A DNA stretch of 64,000 nucleotides, taken from NCBI GenBank assembly GCA_965178125.1, contig OZ237747.1, positions 372,001 to 436,000 on the forward strand. Reading direction: 5' to 3'. This DNA is from Bilabrum cf. latius. Taxonomy: Eukaryota > Bigyra: Bicosoecida > Bigyra > Bicosoecida. Positions 10,425 through 21,831 of this stretch are shown here, in pieces; within the stretch, counting starts at the first letter, position 1, and each line of letters begins with the position of its first letter. Made by a program: the position numbers and the translations under genes. The notes beneath the pieces were generated by a model that did not search any database, was not told the origin of the DNA, and was given only the letters and a program-made list of their open reading frames with translations.

Positions 10425-13400
10425 ATGGAGCCAGTCGCCGGTAATAGTATTTTACCGCAACAGTTGACGCCCGAAACACAATCGTCTCGTTCTCACTCTG
10501 TCAAAGTGCACCGTACGCCCGGCAAGTTTCGGGATTTCACGAAAGACGATGCGGCCCTCAGGAGCAAGAACGGAGACTGCGACAACCGTCGGGGCGCAAT
10601 AGAATCGCAATAGCCAGTGCGGCGGACTCCTATTCGTGTGTCCCATCTGGAAGACACAGACCGGCCAGCTGTGACTGCGGCTGGTCACGCCAGTTCGTCT
10701 GAAGTAATAGAACCTGCCTAGGTGCCTGCAACCCATGAATCGAAGCGGTCATAGATTTTGAAGCCTGGCTCTGGAATGAGCCAGGCGCCTCTGATGGTCT
10801 CTGCATCAGCTAGTTCTAGTGAAAGAAGTCAGCTTGGTTCATCAAATGCAGCATTGGCTACTACTGCTGGCGAAGTATGCACTAGACAAAGGAGAACTTC
10901 GTCCACTGCGTCATAGTTCAAGTCATCTGTGATCTCACCGGGCGTCTCCGGGGACGGGATGATCGACGACGGCTCGGCGCTGAAGCGAGCAACCGGCAGC
11001 ACCAGCGGCACGATCGGCCAGGCAGGGGCTATGCTTCCCGCCGCCCCCGAGGGAGTGTCTGCTCAAGACCACAAGATCGAGTTGGCAAGCTCTGCAGCAT
11101 CTTCGCCGGCAGCTACTGCGGCCTTGCAGGAGCCTTCCACGCCAGAACCCAGCAAGGCCGCGCAGACTAGCCTTGAAATCCTGCGGTCGCCCGCTGAGCA
11201 GCTCCAGATCAGCCTCGATGCGGCCAGGACCACAATTTTCGAGGGTGGCTCGCTCCAAAAGATCCCGTTTAACAAGCCGGGGTACATCCACGCGCGGCAG
11301 TTCCAGGTGGTCATCGACCAGCATTACCGCGCAGTTGCCGCCAAGCGGGAGCAGGACAGGCTCGCCGCCATGAGGGCGCATGGGTGGGCCAGCCAACAGG
11401 AGGTAGAGGCGGCATTGGGCCCGGCCAAGCGCAGGCGAGTGGCCCCTAGGAGGCGAGACAGGGCCATGGTGCGGGCCGATACAGCCATGACCGCTGGAAT
11501 CCAGCGCGGTGAAGGGGGCTGGGAGACTCTATCGCTGACCTGGAGGGAGCCGCCCAAGGCAGGCGCATCCTTGCTGCCATTCAGCTCGAGCGGCACGAGA
11601 TCTGTGTGTCTACTGCAGGCAAGAGAGGTCGTGCTGGGCCACAAGACCCCTGCATTCCGAAGCCAGAAGGCGCGAGGCAATGACAGAGTGCCGCCGCCAG
11701 AGCAATGCCTGAGTCTCATGTGCGGCGACCGCACAGTGGATCTCGCGGTGAGCTTGCGTCCAGACCCATGCCCGCCCCGATCCGATTCCAACCGCGTGTA
11801 CGCGTCTGCTCACTATTTTGCTGGTTTTGCTTGCTTCCCATCTTCATTCCGTATCGCAGTGTAACTCCAAGCTAGAGCGCGACCTGTGGGCGAGAGGCCT
11901 TGCGTGGGCAATCCGGGAAGCCAGATGCATAGCCTACTATGGGCTGCCTCCAGTGGAATCCAGCAGCAGCGAGGAGTCAGAGCCAGAGCATAGGTCCAGC
12001 AAGAGAAGAGGCAAGGGGGGAGCTAGGCGGGTCATGTACGACGAGGATGGGGCAAGCGAGGCGGGCTCTTCCAGCAGTGATGATGGTGGTGACAGCGCGG
12101 GTGCCCGAGCATCCGGTCGCAAGCAATCGTCCAAGCGTCGGTCCTCGGCTGACCCCGGTCGGGGTAGAAAGCACACTGCCTCAAGGGCTCTAGAAGACGG
12201 ATTCAGCGAAGACAGCGAAAGCAGCAGCGAAGGGGCATCACCGGTCGGTCGAAAATCCTCATCGCGTGGCCCTGGAAAGACTGGTCGATCGTCTGCGCGA
12301 GGGTCCAAAGCACGTCTAGGTTCCAGCAGCAGGCGCGACACATCGGGGGCACGGGGCTCCAGAGGTACTCCTGCAAAGACACCCCGTGCCCCTCGTCCTG
12401 CGAGAGCGGTGCGAGATGCGTGGTTCCGCGCGGTGCGTGGAGGCAGGACGGGCAAAGTCCTCCAGCTGCTCAAGCAGCACCCTGGTCTACGGGAAACCGA
12501 GGAGAAGAGAACGAAGGACACGGCCCTGCTGCTCGCGTGTCGACTCGGTGCGGTGGACATGGTGGAGGCCCTGGTGAAGCAGCGGGCCAAGTACGACCCT
12601 CACCCCCTGCACGGACACTCGGCCGTGCATGCCGCGGCAGCGTGCGGCAGGGCCGAGTGTCTCGCTGCACTTCTGGAGACTGCGAGCGCGAGCGGGGCGG
12701 CCGGCCGTCTAGTGGACTCGATGTGCCTGGACGATTTCGGGTGCACTGCGCTGCACATGGCGTGTTCCCTGGGGGATGACGAGTGCGTTCGGGTCCTGCT
12801 TCAGTTCGAGGCCAGCTGGAAGCGGGCCAACGACCTGGGGAGGACCGCCCTCCACGCTCTGTCGGGCGGATGCGAGCGATCCACGAGAGTCGGCATGCCA
12901 GACTGCTGGCGAGGCGAGGAAGAGACGTCTCGTGGCTCTGTGGCAGCGCGCCGGTCGCTGGAGCTGGAAGCTGCTGGTATGGCCCCCTCAGGCAGCAGCG
13001 CAGTCCGGAGCATGGCAGCCCGCATCCCTGCCGAAGGCATGCCTCCACTCTCCCGCAGGCCAGCTCGCTACTCTGAGTGTCTCGAAGCCATATGGAAACA
13101 CACGCTCGCAGAAGCAATCGCGGAATCTGGCGTGGAGATGCAGTCGGGGGGGAGTGAGATGTCACAGACCCACCGCACGGAGCTTGCTGCAGCAGTGGCG
13201 CTGGGCCGAGATACGATCCGCAAAGAGCTTTCGCGCGGTGACGCCTTCGGAAGGACCCCTCTCCACTGGGCGGCAGCTCGCGGCATGAAGGGCCTAGTCG
13301 AGCTCATGCTGCGGATGAAGGCCTCTGCCATGCTGCTGGACGCGGGTGGTCGCTTGCCCAGTGCGATGGCGAGGGAGCAGGGGCACTCCGCGATCGAGAG

Positions 13401-16400
13401 ATTGCTTGCAAGCGCCGAGAGGGCGGCAGCAGCAGAGGGTGACCGGCAAGGTTACGCAAGCATCTGGAGCTAGGAGGAAGACGCCGCTGCAGTCGACAGT
13501 TCATCGAGGGAACCGTTCGACAACCTTGGTGCCGCAGGAGTTGGTCGAGCCCTTACTCCACGAGATGCGTCTTCCCTAGCTGGTGCTAGCAGTACAGTAG
13601 TTGGAGCGAAGTAGGCAGGAGTGGGAGCGGCGCAGGATTGGGGCCCGAGTACCGCTGCAGTCGCGCACACGGCCTCAGCCGCACCTCCGGTACCCGTACA
13701 CCAAGGCAGCTAGCAGTATGGTAGCTGGGCGGGGCAGCAGACGTACGGTGGGCAGTATGCCGGATATGATGCAAGCGGGCAATACATCCCGCAAGCTGGC
13801 TACCAGCAGTCATACGGTGGGTATTCGGGCACGCAAGCGTAGTACGGTACCGAAGGCCACCAGGGCATGAGCAGTCAGCAGTAGGCAGGCGAATACTCGT
13901 ACTACTACGACATGGCACAGGCGGCTGCCTTGCAGGCCGCTGAGGCACGAGCCGAAGAGTTTCGCCAGCAAGGCTTGAAGGCAGCCGTGTGGGTGCTCAT
14001 GTACGGCCCGGATGAAACCGGGACCATCCATCCGTACTACATGAACGCTGCCACAGGTGAGACATAGTGGGAGAGTCCTTACGAGCAGCCGGGTGGGAGC
14101 GCCGGGCAGGAGGTGTACACGGCAGAGGAGGTTGCGCATGGCTCGCTGCAGGCCGGGGACATGTCTGCATTCTTGCGTGCAGGGTACTCATTGGAAGAGG
14201 CAAACTATGCAGCGAGACAAGTGTCCTACCAGTATCCTGCAAATGCAGCGTCTGCCTAGTATCCAACGGGTACATCCCATGGGGCTTCCAGTCATGCCGC
14301 GAAGGTGCAACAGGCGTAGGGCGTTGCCACTCACCATCACAGTGCAGTGGCATTGCAACCTGCAGATGCTAGTGGTGGCAGAGCACCGCCAAAAATTAGC
14401 GTATAGCACGGTACAGAGTCCACAGCAGGTGCAGCGGGCCCGCAAACTCCGCCTTCAGACATAGACGACGATGACCAGTAGAGCGCGCCGGGCGTGCCGA
14501 ATGTGGGTGCAGCTGCAGCACCGAACCACGGATCCAGCCAACCGTTGCCTCCACCACAGGCTTCTTCTCAAATAGATGTGGGCAAAGTCAATTCGTCTAC
14601 CGGGGGGCACACCATCGATGAAGCAGCCAATGCGCCTGCCGTCCATCGCACAGCGCCAGGCACGGCTGGGTCAACAACGCCAAAGTCGGCGGCACTGCCG
14701 GCACATTCAGGTCAGCAGCAGCCGGTCGGTGCTGCAGAAGCAGGTGCCTCTCCGCCCCCTCCACCGCCTCCGCAGGGAAAGCAGAAACTGCCGAAGCCGA
14801 TGTCCCCATCCCCAATGAAGCCGTCTGCAGTCCGGGCGCGAACGGTTTATGGGCCGGCTGCGGAGTAGGAAACAGAATCATCGCGATCCCGCCCGTTGCC
14901 CCCATCGAGCATATCGGCCCAAGCGATGCAGGCTTCCGGAACCTTAGTCGATCCAAAGCCTAGCAAGGTTGAGCAGCAGGCCTCCAGCACGCCTGGGAAG
15001 CAGTCTTCAGACGTGCAATCAGTTCAGTCCCCGCCACCCACCATGGATGCCACGTGCATCAAGTACGCCAGAGTGAAGAGAATGGGCGTACCTCTTGCAG
15101 AGGTTCGCAAGCGCATGCAAATTGAAGCTGTCCCTGTGCAGGAGCAGCTGCGGATCCTCTGCTCGATTGCCACTGTCAAGGAATTGGAGGCTGCCGGGAT
15201 TCGCATCGGAGAGATCGCGGCCGGTGCTGCAGGATCAGCCTCGAGCAGCAAGCACGCCCAGGCCTAGGCAGCCTCAACACACTAGGCGCACGTTGTGGCA
15301 GCACCAGGTAGACCGGGACGACCAGGAAGGCCCGGACGGCCGGGTCGGCCATCTGCGAGCAGACCTGACCGTCCCACCGCAGGCCCGGTCCCTGGCCAAG
15401 CCGCTGCACGGCCAGCTGTACAGCCACCCAGGCCGGGCCCCGCAGCTGCCAGACCACGACCGGGGCCCCGCACACGTCCAGGTCCGAGACCTGGCCCGGG
15501 AGCGGCTAGGCCGGGCCCGAGGCCTGGACCACGGGCAGGCCCGGGCGCTCGCCCAAGGCCACGGCCACGGCCCCGGCCACGACCAAGGCCCCGCGCAGGT
15601 GGCGGTCGCCCCCGGCCGCGGGCGGGTCCCAGAACTGGGCCGACACCCGAGCAAGCCGCGGCCGCGCAGCGCCGCTCACGGTTGAAAACCCTCAAGCTGC
15701 ACTGGGACGTTCTTCCAGCGCATCGCTTGGCGAACAGCGTGTGGGCCGGAGATGTTGCCGAGGTGGGCCAGCAGGGCGTAGACGCGCTCGAGGAGGACGA
15801 AGTGCAGGCGCTTGCCTCCATGTTCAGCGCCAAACCCGCCGCGAAACCAAAGAAGAAGCGTCGCGCATCCCAGCGCAAGCCCAAAGCAGACGGCGCAGAG
15901 AGCGGCACGGACGCGGGCGGCTCTGGGTCCGAGTCCACCGGTCCCAAGCCAGGCTCTGTGGCCATGCTCGACCACAAGACTGCCAACAATTTGTCGATTG
16001 CTCTGTCTCAGTACAGGCGATTGGGCCCGCCCCAGAACATCATGAGGGCCGTGTGTCGCTCGGTTAAGGATGGCTCGTCGCCGGAGTCGAGAGACCCCGA
16101 GGATGACCCACTGGCGGCGCCTGCGCCTGGATCCAATGGCGCTGCGTCTGGTGCTGGCGCTGCTCCCGGCATCGCCTCCGAGGGCTCCATCTGCGAGCTG
16201 ACCTCGGAGCGACTGCAGAACCTGCTGGACAACATGCCCACACCGGAGGAGGCCGCAGGGTGCGGCGCGTACCCCGGCAACCCGCGCGACCTCCGGGGGC
16301 CCGAGAGGTTCTACTGGGCCGTGAGTCGGACTCCCAGGGCTAGAAGGAAGGTGGAGTGCGCCATGCTGACGAGACAGTTCCCCAATCTTGTGGCCAACGC

Positions 16401-17337
16401 AGAGAATCAGCTAGACGGAGTTGCGTAGGCGCATCGTGCTGTGAGTGGGAGTGATGCATTGCGGTAGGTCCTCAAGGCTGTGCTAGCCGTGGGAAACGCC
16501 ATGAATGAAGGGACGAGCAAAGGTGGTGCCAGCGGGTGCACGCTCGACTCTCTGCTGCGGCTAAGCTCAACCAAGGCGAGGGACAAGAAGACCACACTGC
16601 TCGACTACGTGTCCGAGGTGCTGGCAAGGCGGGTGAGGCGGAGGGGCAGCTCGAGAGACCTCATCCTGGGCACTGGGTCAGACAAGGAAGGAGACGCCGG
16701 AGAAACGACATCCACGGATGGCACGACTGGGAAGGCGGGTGCTGACGACACTGGATTCAGCTACGAGGGATTCTCGGAGCAGCTCGTGGCAGACATGAAG
16801 CCGGTCTCGGATGCGAGGCGGATCGTCCTGGGAGAGGCCGTGGCAGAAGTGAAGCGGCTGGTTCGTGGAGTCGAAGCTGCCAAGGCAGAAGTCGAAGCGC
16901 TCGAGAAAGAACAGGCTTAGGGTCGGGCAGCGCCAGGCGCAGTGGCCGTCGCCCCCTCTGCTCCGCTTGAGCCAGAAGACACCAGGGTGATGCTGCAGGG
17001 GCTTCGCGCATTCCTTACCACCGCTGGCCCGAAGGCAGAGCAGCTCAAGAAAGCGATGGAGGATGCTGAAGGCGCCGGCAAAGGTCTGGCTGATTTCTTC
17101 GGCGAGGACAGTGCTAAAGTGGGTCCGGATGAAGTGTGCACAATGCTGCAGACATTTGTGGATGCGTTCAGGGATGCTTCAAGGAAGGCCGCAAGCAGGT
17201 TAAGAGCGGGTGAGCATGGAACTGGGGCCTCCAAAGACAAGGGTGGGGCCGGTGCCGCGAAAGGTGGTGCTGACCGGGACCGCCGCAGGTCCACGAGAGG
17301 CCCGGCTGCCCTGCCACCCCGACTGCCGGGCACTTGA
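10425..17337 (+). CDS. Ankyrin-WW-FH2 formin
   Basis: Exons are 10425-11747 and 11860-17337 with a phase-0 intron; the product is about 2,266 residues ending in TGA. Formins nucleate and elongate actin filaments through the FH2 dimer. Domain order: a low-complexity N terminus; a Ser/Lys-rich nuclear-type segment (~470-620); ankyrin repeats (~630-970, e.g. TALLLACRLGAVDMVEAL); a Gln/Gly/Tyr-rich prion-like tract; a WW domain (~1155-1185, NAATGET-Q-WESP); a short proline run; an Arg/Pro/Gly repeat tract; and FH2 (~1715-2120, TLKLHWDVLP, VLAVGNAMNEG, KTTLLDYV). About 20 UAG codons fall in this frame, including Q in TGETQWE (14065) and LRQVL of FH2 (16465). The start at 10425 is the first ATG of a frame open through to the conserved part; 10776 is an alternative. 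No DAD/GBD regulatory domains are recognised. Confidence 0.85.
15301..15665 (+). repeat. Arg/Pro/Gly dipeptide-tripeptide repeat tract in formin
   Basis: Repeated GRPGRP, RPGPRP and RPRPRP units precede the FH2 domain where a poly-proline FH1 is expected. The basic, non-poly-Pro composition is unusual for FH1 and would not bind profilin in the standard way. Confidence 0.85.
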
Positions 17338-17591
17338 CGTCTTGACGCGGTGTGAAGATGGTGTAGCGCTTCCGGATCTATCCGCGTTTTGTGAGCATCG
17401 CTGCGCAGATCATTCATTGTCGTAGGTACGTTTTGCGTTTGTTCAACCGGGTGCAATACCTGAGGTTCCGTCTCATCGTCTCCGACGCACAGTCGATGCC
17501 CCCCTCCTCGCCGATGCCGATGCAGCGCGAGGGTCCAGAGGCTGCGCGCCAGAGCGCATCGCACCAAGCAGCTTGCTCTAGAGAGACTTAC

Positions 17592-20500
17592 CCTTCCCGC
17601 GCCGATGCTAAGCGCCACCCTTGCCACGGCCGGCATTTTCGAAGTCTTCGTCCTCCTCGTCAAAATCATCAAGTCCTCCCGCCCCGGCACGTCCAGCCCG
17701 ACGAGTACTCGCGACAGCCCCAAGCTCCTCGACTTCGTCTTCGTCCTCATCGCTGTCAATATCAAGAGAGCCGCCCCGCTTCCCAGCCCCGGTTGCGGAT
17801 CCCAGCTGCATCACTTCGTCGTCGGCCATGTCCTCATCTTCCATCGCGTCGTCCTCGTCGTCCTCGTCGTCCATGACACCAAGGGTAGTAGCTCTTGCTG
17901 CCTCATCCATCGCAGCCACTACATCACCGCCGGTGCTTCGTGTGCTCTTTCCTTTCCTGAGATACCGTTGGGGCAAACCTGCTCCGAACAGCTGTTTCGA
18001 TGACCCTCCGGCATTGGTCTTTCGGCCCAGGAGGCCAACGGCTGGCTGCTTGGACTTCCCACGGCCGCGACCGGTCGCACCGTTCGGAGCCTCGATGGCA
18101 GCCTGGAAGAGATCGTCTGCCTCCATTTCCTCCTCCTTCTCAATTGCATCTACCTCGGCTTCCTGGTGCGTTGGAGCCACCAAGTCGTCGTCCATGTCAT
18201 CGAAGCCGTCAAAATCATCGTCGTTCGTGTCGCCTCCTAGAATCATACGCTTAGCCAGCTCGGCCTCTCGATTGGCTGCCCCACCGCGGCTGCCTTGCGC
18301 TGCATTCACCGTGGAGCCCTTTGACTGACGCTCGACCCTGCGCCGCTTACGGGAGGCCTGCGCATCCAGGAACTCAGTCGCATCAGCGACTGCGCCTGAA
18401 GCCGTCGTCACGATCGCAATAATGGGGGTGCCAGCGGGTGCCTGATTGGATCCTACACTCGGGGCAACTCCGCGCGGAACGAATGCCTTGAAGTTCCTGC
18501 AGCCATCGTCCAGCTGGGCCCCTGGCCTAACCCATGTAAGGCTGGACTTGCCCCCGGGAGGATAGTCCCCGTTGTGTCCAGTCGCGCTGTCCTCATCGGC
18601 CGCAATATCTCCGGACTCCTGTCGCAGACGACCAGTCCCCCAGTAGTACAGCTCCATGCCTTGCGGTGGCGGGGGGGCTAGCTGCACCGACAGAGGGACA
18701 GGGACCTCCATAATTGATTCGCTAGGATCGGTCGATGCTCGCGTTGGTGTGCTGTCGGCAGCATCACCGTCCTTTCGACTCATCAGCATGTCGACATCAG
18801 TCGCGACCAAAGGGCCTCGCCACGCACCAGACTAGCCACCTTCTTCGTCTTCATCACCCTCCGTACTTTCCTGAGCGTCGCTGAATCCTAAGATGTCATC
18901 ATCTACGACTATCCTGCTCGCTGCTGCTTTGTTCCGCCTGCGACGGGACTGCGCGCCGCCAGCCTGCTCTACCGTCTGCTGGTCCTACGCCTCTTCTTTT
19001 TCCTTGGCGTCGGCCTCGGCCTGCTTGGCTTCCTGCTCCTTCTTGGCCTCTTCCAGGAAATCATCCAAGAGAACCACAGCGTCTGCCCCACGTTTGTCCC
19101 GCCCATTCGCCAGCACCCAACCGCCAAGTGCGTCGGCGGCGGTTGCAACTGGGCTGGTAGATCGTGCCACCCGCGGCGATTCTGGCGGTGACATCTCGCG
19201 ATTGTCCGGGTCAACCTCTGAGCGCTTGCGCTTCCGCCCTCGGTGGGCTGTGGGAGGGCTGGTCGCCGCAATAGCTCCGCCGGCATGAGCACTGTTCGAT
19301 CTAGCGGCTGCGGGGTCCGGCTTGCCTAGAGGAGGCGAGGCGGCTGAGTCTGGCAGGTCGTCATTCTTCTGATCGGCAGGGCTGTCAGAGCCATTGGCGC
19401 TATCTCCTATGCTTTGCTTCCCTTTCCCGTCAGGTGAGAGGCGTCGCTCCTAGCTAGTCTGACTCTGTGCTGCGGGCGAGGCCGCTGCTTTCAAATTCAG
19501 GTGCTGTGGGGATGCATCGGACTGCCCCTTTCCTGAAGCTGGCTTGTCGCTGCGTTGGTGCTGCTGGTCATGGTGCTTGCTAGAATTGGACCGCCTGGGC
19601 ACTGCCTCCACATCTGCTGAAGGTGAGGCAGGCTTGCTGCCTGCGTGTGCGTGCACGAGCTCCAGGTCCTGTCCCTGATCCGTGGCAGTCCCCTCTGACG
19701 TGCTGCTGCTGCTCCCAGGAAATGCATCTGCAGCGTCGTTGGGCCGCTACTGTTCCTTTCCTGCGGCACTGGATGCTTTCGCTGGCAGTTGCCCGCTAGC
19801 GTCGTGCTACTCAAGTGCGCCCATCGATCCAGTCGCACTCTCGGTGCCCATGCGCACGCCAGACGACGAGCCTGGACCGCTCAAGCTGGAGCTGGCACCG
19901 TGGCTGCCTCTCGGTCTGGAGTTATCGATCCCATCGTCCATTCCAAACAACACCTATGTCTGCAGCTGGCTGTCAGCCTGCACCGATTGCGACTCGCTGG
20001 CTGACCCCGTACCAATACCGGCCGGTGCACCCGACGCCCCCACCGGCAAGCCCGTCTCTCTATCAACACCCTTTGAAGTCCGGCCCACACCCTCGGCAGC
20101 ATCTGCTTGCACGCGAGCGGCCTTCTGCTACTTCTTGAGCATTCGTTTCCTCTGCATCTCGATCAGCTCTTCGCCCAAGCGCTTGCACATCGCAATGCAT
20201 CGCGCCACCGCAATCTCACGCCCCAAAGGGACGTCCATCTTGGAGAGCTCTTTTGCCCTGGCCTGAGCCAGCTGAACCCCATCTGCGCCAGAGTCCAGGC
20301 GGGCATGGGGTATCATGATCATCGCTCCGGCGTGCTACGCCGTTAGCGACCGCAAATCTGGGTGGGATCGCCCGAGAGCGCCTGCACCCGAAGCAGCCCC
20401 CGCAGATGAAGAGGACGCTTTCGATGAGGCGGTGGGAGCATCGGCTGCTTCACGCAGCAGCTGCACCGCAGACACCCTCCGGATCGCTTCTGCCTTTGCC

Positions 20501-21487
20501 TCCCCGTATGCCCGCTCGCTGGCCTAGGAGAGCACCACCACCTTGCACCCCGCCGCAGCTAGAAGGTCTTGTCTGGGCTTGCTCAGCGGCTGGAGCACAA
20601 ACACGGTCTCCCCTCTCAGTAGGTCTGCTCGGCGCGAGTCCACTCCGAGCTGAAGGGTTCCCTTCGGCGCTGTCGCCAGGATGTGCTCGCTGGCTGCAGC
20701 TGGCAGCAGAGGCGGTGTGGAGATGGACCGGCCGGGCGCACACAGTGCGTCAAGAAAGGTGTTTCGCAGCACGGGGCGGCCCTCCACCAAGCACGTGAGA
20801 AGCTTTGGCGGGGCCGCGTCACCAGTCTGGCTGGGTGGCCACAGCATGGCCTCGGAAATGGCGGGTCTCCAGTCCCTCTCGAGAACCACGCCAGATGCCA
20901 GGCACCGCTCCAGCAACTTGTCGACCTCCGGTCTGCTCGTCGGCAGCCTCAGAATGCACAGCCGGTAATCCACTTTGGCGATGCTGCAGCGGATAGACAT
21001 TCTAGAGAAGGCTATGTGTGCTCGTAAGCGAGTGGAACGGAAGTAGTTTCATCATTTAGACCGAGGGTACTCGGCTTCTCTGCATGGCAACGTAATGGAA
21101 TGATCCACTCACCTGAGCACTGCTGGCGGGACCCCATTACCGTCCAAGCTGCCAAAGCCGCAGTGGTTACACTGATTTCTAGGATTAAAATCGGCTGCAA
21201 CAGCTTCTCGAAAGGTTGTACTGCCATGGCTGGCCAACTTTAAGCTGGTCCCGCGCTCGACGTGCTCCCAACTGGTTGTACTGCCATTCTGGATCCTTAT
21301 CCACGTCTGCAATGCTCCACATACACACATAACATCTATTTAATTCTCAACGTCGGGAAGAACCAGTTAAAGTAGAGTAATCCGCTCACCGAAGCAGATC
21401 CAATGGCGTGCAAATCTGCCGCACCATCGAGGGAGAAAGATAGACGGGCTTGCTTCCTTGAGAACGCGGTGGAACCAAGATTTATAT
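17592..21487 (-). CDS. Nibrin (NBS1)-like FHA/BRCT protein, both ends unresolved
   Basis: Resolved exons are 21390-21487, 21113-21306 and 17592-21001, joined in phase (phase 0, then 2). Nibrin is the phosphopeptide-binding adaptor of the MRE11-RAD50 double-strand-break complex and recruits ATM. The first exons give the FHA signature (INLGSTAFSRKQARLSFSL). The main exon opens with the end of FHA and a BRCT-like module (~110 residues, LLTCLVEGRPVLRNTFLDAL and LRGETVFVLQPL). A long disordered Ser/Asp-rich region follows, then short C-terminal motifs resembling nibrin (CRNFKAFVP, EADDLFQ). UAG occurs about 10 times in frame. The donor at 17592 (GGGTAAGT in context) leaves a last exon I could not fix; a phase-compatible acceptor near 17404 would overlap the formin 3' end. 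A candidate first exon starts at ATG 21643. Assignment rests on domain order more than identity. Confidence 0.55.
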
Positions 21488-21831
21488 CTGCACAAAATTA
21501 CATGATATGAGAGTGAAGGATTGTTGTTGAATTCCCCCATACTTATATGAAATTTCGAACCAAGCGGCATATCTCACCAGCTCCTTTTCTCCCGATCTAA
21601 ACGGTTCCAGGTCTGAGCCAAAACGTCTCTCGTGATGCTCCATTCCCTGAGAAGCTCAAATCGGCTCGGTAAAGTGACATTCAAGGCAAAATGTGGTCAG
21701 AACTGTTCGACTGGGTACTTGCTCGTGCAGATGTTGATCTGCAGTGCAATAAATTTATTGTGACGTGCAGTTAATGAAATCACGGTATCTCTTCTTTCGG
21801 CAACTCAAAGCCACCACACCGCTCAATCCAA
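21488..21831. other. Upstream region between nibrin-like gene and carboxylesterase
   Basis: This divergent region probably contains the first exon of the minus-strand nibrin-like gene (ATG at 21643, peptide MEHHERRFGSDLEPF), whose splice phase I could not match. The remainder, about 21660-21831, is AT-richer and presumably carries the promoter of the carboxylesterase. Confidence 0.35.

Noticed and set aside
15282-15989. Gly/Leu/Pro-rich minus-strand ORF of 235 residues
   Set aside because: It is the antisense of the formin Arg/Pro/Gly repeat and FH2 start; composition is explained by the repeat.
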